DNA of 64,000 nt, taken from assembly GCA_018398815.1 (NCBI GenBank), contig CM031622.1, positions 14,223,017 to 14,287,016 of the forward strand, read 5' to 3'. Every line of letters starts with the position of its first letter. The first letter of the stretch is position 1. Position numbers and translations under genes: made by a program. The notes beneath the pieces were generated by a model. That model did not search any database, had not been told where the DNA came from, and saw nothing but the letters and a program-made list of their open reading frames with translations. Below, piece after piece: positions 41,879 to 52,525 of this stretch. Origin of the DNA: Conus ventricosus (taxonomy: Eukaryota; Mollusca; Gastropoda; Neogastropoda; Conidae).

Positions 41879-42577
41879 CATGGGTGAAACTTCTTCAGTC
41901 TGAGGACGGAATCCGTTTTATGAAATTATTCGAGACGGAATTTTCCGTTCTTGGTATATCTGGGGAAAAAAAAGTTTTTCAAAACAGTCTCTAAACTTGT
42001 GCAAATTACGTATCGAGTGCGTCTTACCATAAAACAGAAGTGCCAAATCGGAAGTACTCTTTATTTTAGGGAACAAAGATAAAGCACCATTTGCCGGAAT
42101 CTAGATTTCGAGTTTGGAGTTTGTTGGAAACCGTGAGAATGTCCTATCTTAAAGAAGGTGATTCAGTTGAGGAGATCGACGCTGGCATCACTAATAAGTG
42201 CCGATGGTTTTGGCTGAACGAAATAGATGATGAAAAACAACAACATCGTGTTTGGTGTTTGAAAACGAACAAACCTGGCGTAGTGTTTTGCCGCGTGTGC
42301 AACTCGGACCTCAAGTATGGATCCAATGGAAAATCTCGGCTAGCAAAGCATGCCAGAAGTCCGGACCATATCAAAAGCATGAAGGTAAGAATTTCAGTAA
42401 AATCTTTTTCAGCAGCCCACCATTCCCCCAGTGACACACACACACACGCACGCACACACACACAAAGATGAATGTAAAGGAGAGAGAGAGACATAATAAT
42501 ATGAAAAAAATATTTAAAGAAAGAAAAAAAAACCAAACCTTTCATTAAAAATTTTTTTTTTTCCAGTTTCATCCATG
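41879..42577 (+). mobile_element. Zinc-finger DNA transposon II (6-bp TSD)
   Basis: 699 bp inserted in a minisatellite unit. The ends are CATGGGTGAAACT and AGTTTCATCCATG: 13-bp inverted repeats with one mismatch. The intact unit reads cactgaggtgtcatcac; here it is cactgaggtg-element-gaggtgtcatcac, so GAGGTG (41873-41878 and 42578-42583) is duplicated. ACGGAA/TTCCGT motifs lie near the left end (41904-41950). It contains one zinc-finger exon with a strong splice donor and no transposase core. Confidence 0.93.
42139..42384 (+). CDS. Zinc-finger exon of transposon II
   Basis: From ATG at 42139 the frame is open for 82 codons to a consensus donor (agcatgaag|gtaaga): MSYLKEGDSVEEIDAGITNK, CRWFWLNEIDDEKQQHRVWC, LKTNKPGVVFCRVCNSDLKY, GSNGKSRLAKHARSPDHIKS, MK. 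The finger is C-x2-C-x16-H-x5-H. It looks like the first coding exon of a larger transposase gene, whose later exons are missing. The frame is unbroken, unlike the other two. Splicing to MST exon 11 would give a frameshift and an early stop, so a useful fusion with the kinase is unlikely. Confidence 0.75.
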
Positions 42578-43655
42578 GAGGTGTCATCACAGTGATAGTA
42601 TTGTTAGGTCATAGCACTGAGGTGTCATCACAGTGATAGTATTGTTAGGTCATAGCACTGAGGTGTCATCACAGTGGTAGTGTTGTTAGGTCATAGCACT
42701 GAGGTGTCATCACAGTGGCAGTATTGTTAGGTCATAGCACTGAGGTGTCATCACGGTGGTAGTATGGTTAGGTCATAGCACTGAGGTGTCATCACAGTGG
42801 CAGTATTGTTAGGTCATAGCACTGAGGTGTCATCACAGTGGCAGTAATGTTAGGTCATAGCACTGAGGTGTCGTCACAGTGGTAGTAATGTTAGGTCATA
42901 GCACTGAGGTGTCATCACAGTGGTAGTGTTGTTAGGTCATAGCACTGAGGTGTCATCACAGTGGTAGTGTTGTTAGGTCATAGCACTGAGGTGTCATCAC
43001 ATTGGTTGTATTGTTAGGTCATAGCACTGAGGTGTCATCACAGTGGTAGTATCGTTAGGTCATAGCACTGAGGTGTCATCACAGTGGCAGTATTGTTAGG
43101 TCATAGCACTGAGGTGTCATCACAGTGGTAGTAATGTTAGGTCATAGCACTGAGGTGTCGTCACAGTGGTAGTAATGTTAGGTCATAGCACTGAGGTGTC
43201 ATCACAGTGGTAGTGTTGTTAGGTCATAGCACTGAGGTGTCATCACAGTGGTAGTGTTGTTAGGTCATACACTGAGGTGTCATCACATTGGTAGTATTGT
43301 TAGGTCATAGGACTGAGGTGTCATCACAGTGGTAGTATCGTTAGGTCATAGCACTGAGGTGTCATCACAGTGGTAGTGTTGTTAGGTCATAGCACTGAGG
43401 TGTCGTCACAGTGATAGTGTTGTTAGGTCATAGCACTGAGGTGTCATCACAGTGATAGTAATGTTAGGTCATAGCACTGAGGTATCATCACAGTGATAGT
43501 GTTGTTAGGTCATAGCACTGAGGTGTCATCACAGTGGTAGTGTTGTTAGGTCATAGCACTGAGGTGTCATCACAGTGGTAGTGTTTGGTCATAGCACTGA
43601 GGTGTCATCACAATGATAGTATTGTTAGGTCATAGCACCGAGGTGTCATCACACA
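42578..43655. repeat. 41-bp minisatellite, right block (about 26 units)
   Basis: It continues the 41262-41878 array after transposon II. Units here are a little more variable (gtagtgttg/gcagtattg/gatagtaatg variants) than in the left block. Confidence 0.95.
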
Positions 43656-43889
43656 GATTTAGATTTTCCCAAATTCCTGATCAGGACCCTCCATCCAGAA
43701 TGCTCATATGAGTGGGCTGATATGTCCAGAAATAGTATGTAAAACCCTTCATTGTCTTGCAGAGAAAGAAGAACTGCGCTGTGGGCATGGTGTGAATTTG
43801 TTTCCATAGGGATACCTGAACTTCTTTCAGTTCCAATTTTATCCCCGTCTTTTGGAAATTCAGTGCTTGTAATTTCTTCATTCCATTTG

Positions 43890-44092
43890 CTCTGCTTTTA
43901 CTGTCATCCAGCATTGTCATTTGCTCTGGTTTTACTGTCATCCAGCATTGTCATTTGCTCTGGTTTTACTGTCATCCAGCATTGTCATTTGCTCTGGTTT
44001 TACTGTCATCCAGCATTGTCATTTGCTCTGGTTTTACTGTCATCCAGCATTGTCATTTGCTCTGGTTTTACTGTCATCCAGCATTGTCATGC
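43890..44092. repeat. 34-bp minisatellite (6 units)
   Basis: The unit is tttgctctggttttactgtc followed by atccagcattgtca. Units are nearly identical. The open frame through it (FCHPALSFALVLLSSSIVIC...) is repeat-generated. Confidence 0.92.
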
Positions 44093-44260
44093 CTTTGCGG
44101 CCAAGTCTCATGTGTTTGTTCTTGATGTTCTTTGCATTTCTTTCGCTTGCAGATTTTATAAGTATGGCGAGTAAGTAGTGAGAGTATGCTTGCTGTCCAG
44201 TGTGGACACCGGCAGTTAATTCTTTGTCTGTATGCACAGAAGGTATTATTATCTATATCT

Positions 44261-44295
<35 letters not shown>

Positions 44296-44396
44296 ATAAA
44301 TGTGTATATATATGTATGTATGTATATGCCACTATTTTGTTAATTGATTTTTTGCTTTCTTTGAAAAAACAAAGGATGGTAAATTTATGAAAATAC

Positions 44397-45000
44397 CAGC
44401 CACCGTGGTGAAGTGGTTAGCGTCGCGGATTCCCGGCTGGGAGGTCGTGGGTTTGAATACCATCAGAGTCACCTGGGTTTTTCTGCCCCGACCGGCTCCT
44501 ACCCAGAGTTGAGTTTGCTGCGGACTCATTTGGGAAGACTGGGACCACACAGTCGAGCTTCATCCACTTAATGGATGCGTTTCTGAGAGTGTTGCTCAAA
44601 TTTCCTGACCAAGACTGCCGGTGCCTGTATCTCTCAGGCCTGGGTGACGCCAGGATATATTATGAAAGGAAGCGTAGAGTACAGCCCTGTCATATAGTCT
44701 CAGACCGAAATGGAAATTCGTAGCATAATCTTAATCATAATCATTCTCATCGATCAGCATAAAAAAAAAGTCTCAAGTTCTTCATGCCCTGCTGTCATGG
44801 TGACCTCAATTTCGATGTCCTCTCTTCGTCTGTGGCCTTGGTTTGATTCCGTCGGGGTCACCGGTATCGGCGAGTCCATGGGGGCTGTCGTTGGACGGAC
44901 GTGGTGGCGCCCTCCGGAGGGAGAGCTCACTCACGCCGGCTACACGACTAAGCAATTATTGTCATCAGTAGGGGGCTTAGTAGGTGGTCTCCTGCATATG
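44397..45000 (+). repeat. SINE S1, copy 1, 5' part (tRNA head and body)
   Basis: It begins with a tRNA-like head (ccgtggtgaagtggttagcg ... gtcgtgggtttgaatacc, with A-box and B-box), then a long body that includes 'tttttctgccccgaccggct', 'gggaagactgggaccacaca' and 'ctccggagggagagctcact'. The same order is found at 56765-57345 and, reversed, at 63050-63720. It is cut at 45000 by transposon III and resumes at 46026. Confidence 0.9.
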
Positions 45001-46019
45001 CATAGCTGCCAACTGTTACGGGAAAACCGGGACATATCGTTTTTTAAATATTTGTCCCTATTTTCGTTGTTTGCTGAAAAAATTCCGGTTTACGAGTTTT
45101 CAAAAAAAAAAAAAAAAAAAAAAAAAAAGCCCAAAATGAAATAAAAGAGCGTTTGGCAACTGGTCCGACTGAACAGAAATCGTAAACTCGGAAGTCAGCA
45201 TGAAAGGGGCATAACTAGGCCCATTCCGCGCATGCGCATAGCTGCTGTTCAAATAGTCAACATGGCGTCTTAAAGTGGTAGCATGGAAAAAACCACAAAA
45301 CCTAAACGATTCCAGCGGTATCTGCCAGCTTATAAAGACAAGTTTCCAGGGGTCACTTCTTGCCCTTCAGAGGTTGAAAAGTTTGCTGTCTGCACCGTGT
45401 GTCGATGTCCGGTGAATATTTCACATGGGGGAAGAAATGATCTGGCCGATCACGAGAAGACCACGAAGCACAAAAAAAAACAACAAAGCTGAGGAATCGG
45501 CAGCCGTCAAAAACACTCCGTCAATCTTCACATGCTATGGGGTGTAGTTGTGAGATCATAAGGGCAGAAGGGTGAAGTTGATGGAACTTGAACTGCAGAA
45601 TGTGGGTGTAGCTGATGGAAGCCCAGGACTGTGAGTGCTGTTGATTGGGAGGGCAGAGCATCTTTTATGTTCATCCTACATCAATATGGAAGATAAAAAA
45701 GCTGTTTGGGTAAGTCTTATTTTGTGTGTTTCGTATATTAATCTATAGAAAAAAATATGGTGGCTACCTACATAAGAGGCTTTTTTTTACACAAAATATT
45801 GCATTGTATGCAACATACTAATATGCATGCTTTGATATGGTTTAATAATAGGCTTGCTTTTGATTAGTTTTCCTATCAGGAGATGAAAAATATGCCTGTC
45901 AGAGTGAAAAAGGCTACAGCCCCCTGACCCCCGCTGATCAGGAGGGGGGCCAGCCCCCCTCCCGAACCCACCCCCCGTGAGGTGTTACTCTTTCTGACTC
46001 TGGGAGGTTGGCAGCTATG
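45001..46019 (+). mobile_element. Zinc-finger DNA transposon III (6-bp TSD)
   Basis: 1019 bp inserted in SINE S1. The ends are CATAGCTGCCAAC and GTTGGCAGCTATG, perfect 13-bp inverted repeats. The duplication CATATG lies at 44995-45000 and 46020-46025. The empty site is seen in the S1 copy at 63130-63150, which on the minus strand reads gtcctgcatatgttagatca with one CATATG. Subterminal 'ttacgggaaaa' resembles that of transposon I. It has one zinc-finger ORF and no transposase core. Confidence 0.95.
45283..45492 (+). CDS. Zinc-finger ORF of transposon III (frame broken in A-run)
   Basis: 69 codons: MEKTTKPKRFQRYLPAYKDK, FPGVTSCPSEVEKFAVCTVC, RCPVNISHGGRNDLADHEKT, TKHKKKQQS. The finger is C-x2-C-x16-H-x5-H, with the same spacing as in transposons I and II. 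After a poly-A run the other frame continues AEESAAVKNTPSIFTCYG, as expected for the stretch after the finger in hAT-type proteins, so a slippage frameshift is likely. Nothing further of the transposase remains. Confidence 0.75.
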   Translation: MEKTTKPKRFQRYLPAYKDKFPGVTSCPSEVEKFAVCTVCRCPVNISHGGRNDLADHEKTTKHKKKQQS

Positions 46020-46025
46020 CATATG

Positions 46026-46145
46026 TTAGATCAGAACAGCCGCGACTGAACACCACCGAAGTGACTCGGCAGCAGTGCAGTGTCTCCTCCGGTGGGTTGC
46101 CTTTTGACGGTGTGGGTACACTGCCTCTCAGGTGGTGCAGAGGTT
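46026..46145 (+). repeat. SINE S1, copy 1, 3' part
   Basis: It continues the S1 body after transposon III: 'ttagatcagaacagccgcga', 'ccaccgaagtgactcggcag', 'tgtctcctccggtgggttgc', and ends before an AAAAAC-rich tail. This part is the source of the 91-bp minisatellite unit at 32590. Confidence 0.9.
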
Positions 46146-46428
46146 GGGACAGCAAAAAACAAAAACAAAATTATGAAAATACTTGACGCCCTCCACCTTT
46201 TTTTTTTTTAATCAAAGTATGGATTATAGATTAGTGAATGTGTTATGAATTGAAAACATATGATTTCTTAATAGTAACTTCTTGTTTGCGGGGCAGGCCT
46301 TTTTCTTTTTCTTATGTGGCAACAGCCCTGAAGTGGCAGTGTGTGGTCGCTTGGTCTGAAATATTAAACCTAACAGGAGTAAATCGTTGCGGAACAGAAC
46401 ACTCAGAGCAATGCTTGTGCTGTTCCAG

Positions 46429-46560
46429 GTACTCTGGTACCGGAAACAGATGGCACATTAGTGGTGAACAGTGCGGCAAGCACCTTGCAGTCTGAGCTGG
46501 GCACCATGGTCATCAACCAGGACTCGGAAGAGGAGGAGGAGGATGATGGTACAATGAAAC
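46429..46560 (+). CDS. STK3/STK4: MST kinase exon 11 (TM motifs, acidic run)
   Basis: 132 bp, phase 1 in and phase 1 out: (G)TLVPETDGTLVVNSAAST, then LQSELGTMVINQDSEEEEED and DGTMK. It carries two more TM motifs; ELGTMVIN and the acidic run followed by DGTMKR are hallmarks of MST1/2. The acceptor is gttccag|g and the donor is aaac|gtgagt. Confidence 0.96.
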
Positions 46561-49259
46561 GTGAGTAGATAGTGCATTGGTGGTTCTGATAGTTGAATCT
46601 CTTCCGAGTCTTCTCCAGAGACTTGCAACCTGGCCAGATTTGCTGATTTTTCCCTGTTCATGTGGTGTGTTACCAACGCTGAGTGATTGTTGAAATATTT
46701 CAAAAGTTTTGGGCAAGATTTCGAAAACTTGCAGATTGTTTTTGTTTTTGAACCTGTCATGTATCCTCCTATTCTCTTGATTGATTTTAGAAATTTTTCA
46801 CTTTTTTAAAAGTTGTCTATTTCCAGAGATGGCTGGGGTTAATAATATGACGAGGGTTGCCTGCCAGAACCCAGTAGTCCCTTATATATGTGTGTGTGAG
46901 ATACTGGGTTCTGACAGTCAACCCTCGTAAAGAAAATAAATATATAGATGATTTTTCTGTTTGTGTGTATGTGTGTGTGTGTACATTTATGTATGTATGT
47001 ATGTATGTGGGGTTATATATCTTCTATTGTGTACTGTGACCTGTTGTAGAGAGACAGGAAATGAATCATGGTTAAATAGGATTCATTCACTCCTTGTTAG
47101 TTCTTGCAGTTTGAAGCAATTTAAAAGTCTTAATTTTTTTTTTGCAATTTTTTTTTTTTCTAGATGTGCTTTCTGTTTGTTTGTTGTTTTTGAGGGGGAG
47201 GGGCAGATAAAGGAAACTATGGTGGCACTATGTGCATAAAGTTTAGATTATCTGGGGGTAAATTCTGTTTGTTTGTTGTTTTTGAGGGGGAGGGGCAGAT
47301 AAAGGAAACTATGGGTGGCACTATGTGCATAAAGTTTAGATTATCTGGGGTAAATGGTTATAAATTACGGGAATTGTACTGAAAGCTGACCTGCCTGATT
47401 CTTTATAGTGTTTTTTCCTATACTGAAGGCTGGCCTGCCTGATTCTTTATAGTTTTTTTTTTTCTATACTGAAAGCTGACCTGCCTGATTCTTTATAGTT
47501 TTATTTTTTTTTCCTGTACTGAAAGCTGGCCTGCCTGATTCTTTATAGTTTTTTTCCTGTACTGAAACACCTGCCTCTGATTTTAAGTTTTCTGTACTGA
47601 AACTGACTCTGATTCTGTATAGTTTTTTTTTTTTCTATACTGAAAGCTGACCTGCTGATTCTTTATAGTTTGTTTTTTTCTGTACTGAAAGCTGACCTGC
47701 ATGATTCTTTATAGTTTTTTTTTTGCTATAGTGAAAGCTGACCTGCCTGATTCTTTATAGTTTTTTTTTTTTTCCTTACTGAAAGCTGACCTGCTGATTC
47801 TTTATAGTTTTTTTTTCTCCTATACTGAAAGCTGACCTGCCTGATTCTTTATAGTTTTTTTTTTCCTATACTTAAAGCTGACCTGCCTGATTCTTTATAG
47901 TTTTTTTTTTCCTGTACTGAAAGCTGACCTGCCTGATTCTTTATAGTTTGTTTTTTCCTTAGTGAAAGCTGACCTGCCTGATTCTTTATAGTTTGTTTTT
48001 TCTTTTACTGAAACTGCCTGCCTGATTCTGTTATAGTTTTGTTTTTTCCTATACTGAAAGCTGACCTGCCTGATTCTTTACTAGTTTGTTTTTTTCCTGT
48101 ACTTAAAGCTGACCTGCCTGATTCTTTATAGTTTGTTTTTTTCCTATACTGAAAGCTGACCTGCCTGTTTCTTTATAGTTTGTTTTTTTCCTTACTGAAA
48201 GCTGACCTGCTGATTCTTTATAGTTTTTTTTTTTCCTGTACTGAAAGCTGACCTGCATGATTCTTTATAGTTTGTTTTTTCCTGTACTGAAAGCTGTCCT
48301 GCCTGATTCTTTTAGTTTCCTGTACTGAAAGCTGACCTGCCTGATTCTTTTAGTTTCCTGTACTGAAAGCTGACCTGCCTGATTCTTTATAGTTTCCTGT
48401 ACTGAAAGCTGACCTGCCTGATTCTTTATAGTTTTTTTTTTCCTGCACTGAAAGCTGACCTGCCTGATTCTTTATAGTTTCCTGTACTGAAAGCTGACCT
48501 GCCTGATTCTTTATAGTTTCCTATACTTGAAAGCTGACTGCCTGGTTCTTTATAGTTTCCTGTACTGAAAGCTGACCTGCCTGGTTCTTTATAGTTTCCT
48601 GTACTGAAAGCCGCCCTGCCTGATTCTTTATAGTTTCCTGTACTGAAAGCTGACCTGCCTGGTTCTTTATATTTTTCCTGTACTGAAAGCTGACCTGCCT
48701 GGTTCTTTATAGTTTCCTGTACTGAAAGCTGACCTGCCTGGTTCTTTATAGTTTCCTGTACTGAAAGCTGACCTGCCTGGTTCTTTATAGTTTCCTGTAC
48801 TGAAAGCTGACCTGCCTGGTTCTTTATAGTTTCCTGTACTGAAAGCTGACCTGCCTGGTTCTTTATAGTTTCCTGTACTGAAAGCTGACCTGCCTGGTTC
48901 TTTATAGTTTCCTGTACTGAAAGCTGACCTGCCTGGTTCTTTATAGTTTCCTGTCCTGAAAGCTGACCTGCCTGGTTCTTTATAGTTTCCTGTACTGAAA
49001 GCTGACCTGCCTGGTTCTTTATAGTTTCCTGTACTGAAAGCTGACCTGCCTGGTTCTTTATAGTTTCCTGTACTGAAAGCTGACCTGCCTGGTTCTTTAT
49101 AGTTTCCTGTACTGAAAGCTGACCTGCCTGGTTCTTTATAGTTTCCTGTACTGAAAGCTACCTGCCTGGTTCTTTATAGTTTCTGTACTGAAAGCTGACC
49201 TGCTGGTTCTTTATAGTTTCCTGTACTGAAAGCTGACCTGCCTGATTCTCTGCCCTCAG
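46561..49259 (+). other. MST intron 11
   Basis: It has a perfect fold-back at 46851-46927 (arms CGAGGGTTG...CAGAACCCAGTA and its inverse), a ~95-bp direct duplication at 47170-47350 ('ctgtttgtttgttgtttttg...') and then the large 39-bp minisatellite, which runs up to the acceptor of exon 12. Confidence 0.8.
47375..49245 (+). repeat. 39-bp intronic minisatellite with splice-like units (about 48)
   Basis: The unit is actgaaagctgacctgcctg followed by a/gttctttatagtttcctgt. In the left half the T-run is longer and more variable; the right half (48500-49150) is homogeneous. On the coding strand every unit contains ctgac, a branch-point-like sequence, and ttctttatag, an acceptor-like end. The last unit merges into the true acceptor of exon 12 (gctgacctgcctgattctct, then gccctcag). 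Confidence 0.93.
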
Positions 49260-49507
49260 GTCACAGCACAGCTACAGGTGGCAAGGAGAAGTATCGGCCA
49301 GCCTACCTGGACCACTTTGAGAAGAAGGAGCAGGAGGAGAAGGCACGCATGTCCAATAAGGCGCAGCCTGTGTCCGCTGCCAACCCCTCCAACCAGCAGC
49401 CCCTGCCCCAGCAGCTGCACCAACAGCAGCATCAACAGCCTCCGCCCAAACAGGTCACCCCTCCTCATCACTCCCAGCGCTCTTTTCTCGACGGAGATTT
49501 TGAATTT
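49260..49507 (+). CDS. STK3/STK4: MST kinase exon 12 (pre-SARAH linker)
   Basis: 248 bp, phase 1 in and phase 0 out: (R)HSTATGGKEKYRPAYLDHFE, then KKEQEEKARMSNKAQPVSAA, a Q/H/P-rich run (NQQPLPQQLHQQQHQQPPPK) and SQRSFLDGDFEF. YLDHFEKKE parallels SFMDYFDKQD of MST2, and DGDFEF is the conserved lead-in to SARAH. The Q/H/P stretch makes the linker longer than in vertebrates. Confidence 0.95.
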
Positions 49508-49717
49508 GTGAGTGTTTTTTTTCTTCTTCTTTTCTAAGTTTGCCTTTATCTTGTCGTCTTCCTGTCTCTCTTTCTAGCTTCTTTCTTTGATCCTTCAGGG
49601 TTTTTTTTGTTTTTTGTGAGTGGGGATTTTTTTGTTACCAGTGTTTGTGTAAATTTGTTTTGTTTTCCTTGTACGTGTTGTGATTTTTTTTTTTAACATG
49701 ACTTTCTCCTTCCACAG
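49508..49717 (+). other. MST intron 12
   Basis: A short, T-rich intron of 210 bp with a standard gtgagt start and cttccacag end. Nothing else is seen. Confidence 0.85.
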
Positions 49718-49876
49718 TTACGGACTTTGGCGTACGAGGAGTTAGAACAGAGGCTGGCAGACCTTGACCCGGAAATGGAGCGAGAGATTGAAGAGCTGCG
49801 GGCGCGCTACCAGGCCAAGCGACAACCCATTCAGGATGCCATCGACGCCAAAAGGAAAAGACAGCAAAACTTCTAG
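49718..49876 (+). CDS. STK3/STK4: MST kinase exon 13 (SARAH domain, stop)
   Basis: 159 bp including TAG: LRTLAYEELEQRLADLDPEM, then EREIEELRARYQAKRQPIQD and AIDAKRKRQQNF. It is a complete SARAH coiled coil, which mediates dimerisation and binding to Salvador and RASSF proteins. The end KKRRQQNF/KRKRQQNF is conserved down to the last residue. Confidence 0.98.
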   Translation, partial: LRTLAYEELEQRLADLDPEMEREIEELRARYQAKRQPIQDAIDAKRKRQQNF

Positions 49877-51602
49877 AACAAAAAAATGTGTTGCCAGACA
49901 GAATGTGATAGGGCCAGGCTGCTGCCGTGGTCAGAGGAAAGTGAAGGGAAAATGTACAGGGAGAAAACAAAGTCAGGTTTCACGTGTGTTGAACGTTACG
50001 TCTCCAGTGTTGGATAACTGTCCTCAGTCTGTGGCTGTAGGGTCAGAGGTCAGAGGTGGTTTGTGTCAGAAAAAACCGTTCTTGCTTATAGAAGCCATAC
50101 AGAAGTCCTCCAGTTCAATATAACGAAGTTAAAACTAGTCAGTCATACGTCCACATCATCACGCACAGGTCTCTGATTATACATGGGTTAAAATCTGTAT
50201 TTCTTTTTTTCACTTTTATGTGGGTTAAAGTCCGTTCATTTCTCTTTCGTCCAGAGTGCAAAACAAGAGATTTGTTTGTTCAGAGGTCTTCCAATATGTT
50301 GCATATTTCCTGGTGATCATGAAGAATATATGACCCATATTCTAAGAAACCTGTTTCAAGTATTTCTTTGGTCACAAAATATGTTGTGCTTTCTAAGCTG
50401 TAAGTAATTACCTGTAGACTCTGGTATTATGGTTACTTTTTTCATTGGTATTTTATGGACTGTATCTGTTCCATACAGTATCAAATAGAAATCTGTGAAC
50501 ATTTCAGATTTGCATGTGAGGTGTTCAAGTCTGTGAGGAAAAAGGACGCCATCATTTGATATATTCTGGTAAAATGCTATGCAGCATGAAAATGGTCTTT
50601 CAGTGCTACAGTTTAAGATTTTGATCTGCTTAAACCTGCTCAGAAAAACAAAACAAAGAAAAACAGAACCCAGTTCAGCATGTTTATTAGTTTTCATATT
50701 TCAGTTTAGGTACTTATACTTACGTATTAATTATTTCTGTCATTTGTATCAAATTTGTATGAAATCAAAACGATCTGCACCATATTATGTTAAAACACAT
50801 TGATGCAGTCAGAATGTTTGTTCAAACATTGTGATCATACTGCTGAAAAGTTTGTTGACTGCTAAACCCAGTGACTGAAGGTTTGGATGTTGGCAGATCT
50901 GCAGATGATTTCAGTGTGGATGGTTATGATTAATATCTCGCGTTCGAAGTGGTGGAGCATGGTTTCTTGACAGCTGACACAGGTAAGTTGAGATGTTGCC
51001 AAGCTGTTCTGCTGTGTTTTAAAAAAATCTGCTTCAGTCTGTTTTTTCTTCACTGAAAAAGACTCGCTGATACAGGTAATTATTTAGGATGGGGGTTGTT
51101 TTTTCACTGAAAAGGATGCTGATAAGGTAATAATTAGGAGGGGGTTTTTTTTCACAAAAGCTCCAGTCGGAATATTTGGATGGGGGCTGACAAGAAAAAC
51201 AGATTAAAAGTCAGTGATGTTGTGATTCAGATGTTATTATTGTCTCAGAATCTGTCCATTCTTCTTTCTTTTTATTCACACTGATCTGTTGTGGATAATA
51301 ATTGATTTCTCAGCTCTTCTTTATTTGGTGGTTTTGCAGTATGTGACCTAGGGTAGGGAGCTCTTCGTAAGTTGACAGCTTTGTCATAATAAGAGGGTGG
51401 CATTCAGTCATCGGGAGAGACTTGTAGTCCAACGACACAATGAACATTTTTTTCCTCATTTCATTATATTGCCTGATTTTTGCTCTGAACCATTCCCCAT
51501 CCCCCACCTTTCCCACATATTATATTGCTTTTTTATTGAAGATCCCCCCCCCCCCCCCCTCCCCCCCCCCTCCGCCACACTTGCCTCTCCTCATCCCCCC
51601 CC

Positions 51603-51647
<45 letters not shown>

Positions 51648-52472
51648 TTAATGAAAAAGAAAAGAAAAAGAAAACCCCAAGGTTTATAATTGTAGGTTAT
51701 GAGCTAGCTATCTCCTAAAGCTGAACAACCCCTGATTTTGAACTGATCATGTGTTAGCCTGAAGTATAGCTTCTATAGTAAAAAAATCATGGCGAATTTC
51801 ACACCAGATTTCAGACTGCAGTGAATGTATTGCGTCCAGTATGTGCATATCATATTTTGAAATTTGGTAGAGATTTTGAAAATGTCTCCCATTTCTGTGT
51901 TGTCGGTTATTTTCTTCAGTTTTACCTTGTTTTATTTGTTTTGTTTGTTTGTTGTTTTGAATTAGAGCAGATGATTACTGTGGTTTGAAACCAGAGGCGC
52001 CTGCAGAAAGCCACTTTTGATTGATGGACTTTGCATGAAGAGCCCGACATCTGTGGAGTTGTCACTGAAATACTGAAACATTGAAGGACAATCTAACCTC
52101 ATGGATCATTGTCATACCAAGTGCTACCCTGCTTGTTTGAGCGCAGAAGGTAGTTGCACAATATGCAAAGTTACTACTGTCTACCATCCATCCTATCTAG
52201 AGGGTAGATGTGTGTCTTGTCATTACTACCAGTGTGCATTTTGAGCAGCATGAGATGTTCCATTGTTCATTGCTTTCTGTTTCGAAGTACCCTGTGTACT
52301 GCTTTCGTTTGTCTCCGCAGTTAAAGCGGTTGATCATGCAGTTTGGAACACTTAGCCTGTACTGCCATTATACTGGGCTTGTACCGATTGCAGTGGTAGA
52401 TTGGTTTGTTTTACCAAGTTCAGTTTGAGAAACTGTGTATACCACTGGGTGTGTTTGTTTGAGGTGCATGTG

Positions 52473-52525
<53 letters not shown>

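Larger units (their letters stand above)
40387..46428 (+). other. MST intron 10, dense in mobile DNA
   Basis: About 6 kb. In order: a 41-bp minisatellite, split by zinc-finger transposon II; a 34-bp minisatellite (43890-44092); a TA/TG microsatellite near 44255-44330; a SINE S1 copy split by zinc-finger transposon III. It links exons 10 and 11. Confidence 0.8.

Noticed and set aside
44402..44465. Possible tRNA gene
   Set aside because: A-box and B-box are present, but the cloverleaf is broken and a repeated SINE body follows; it is the head of SINE S1. The same applies to 24820-24880 and 10559-10612.
42139..46560. Zinc finger-kinase linker fusion by splicing transposon II to MST exon 11
   Set aside because: The phases do not match and a stop appears soon after the join, so no fusion protein would form.
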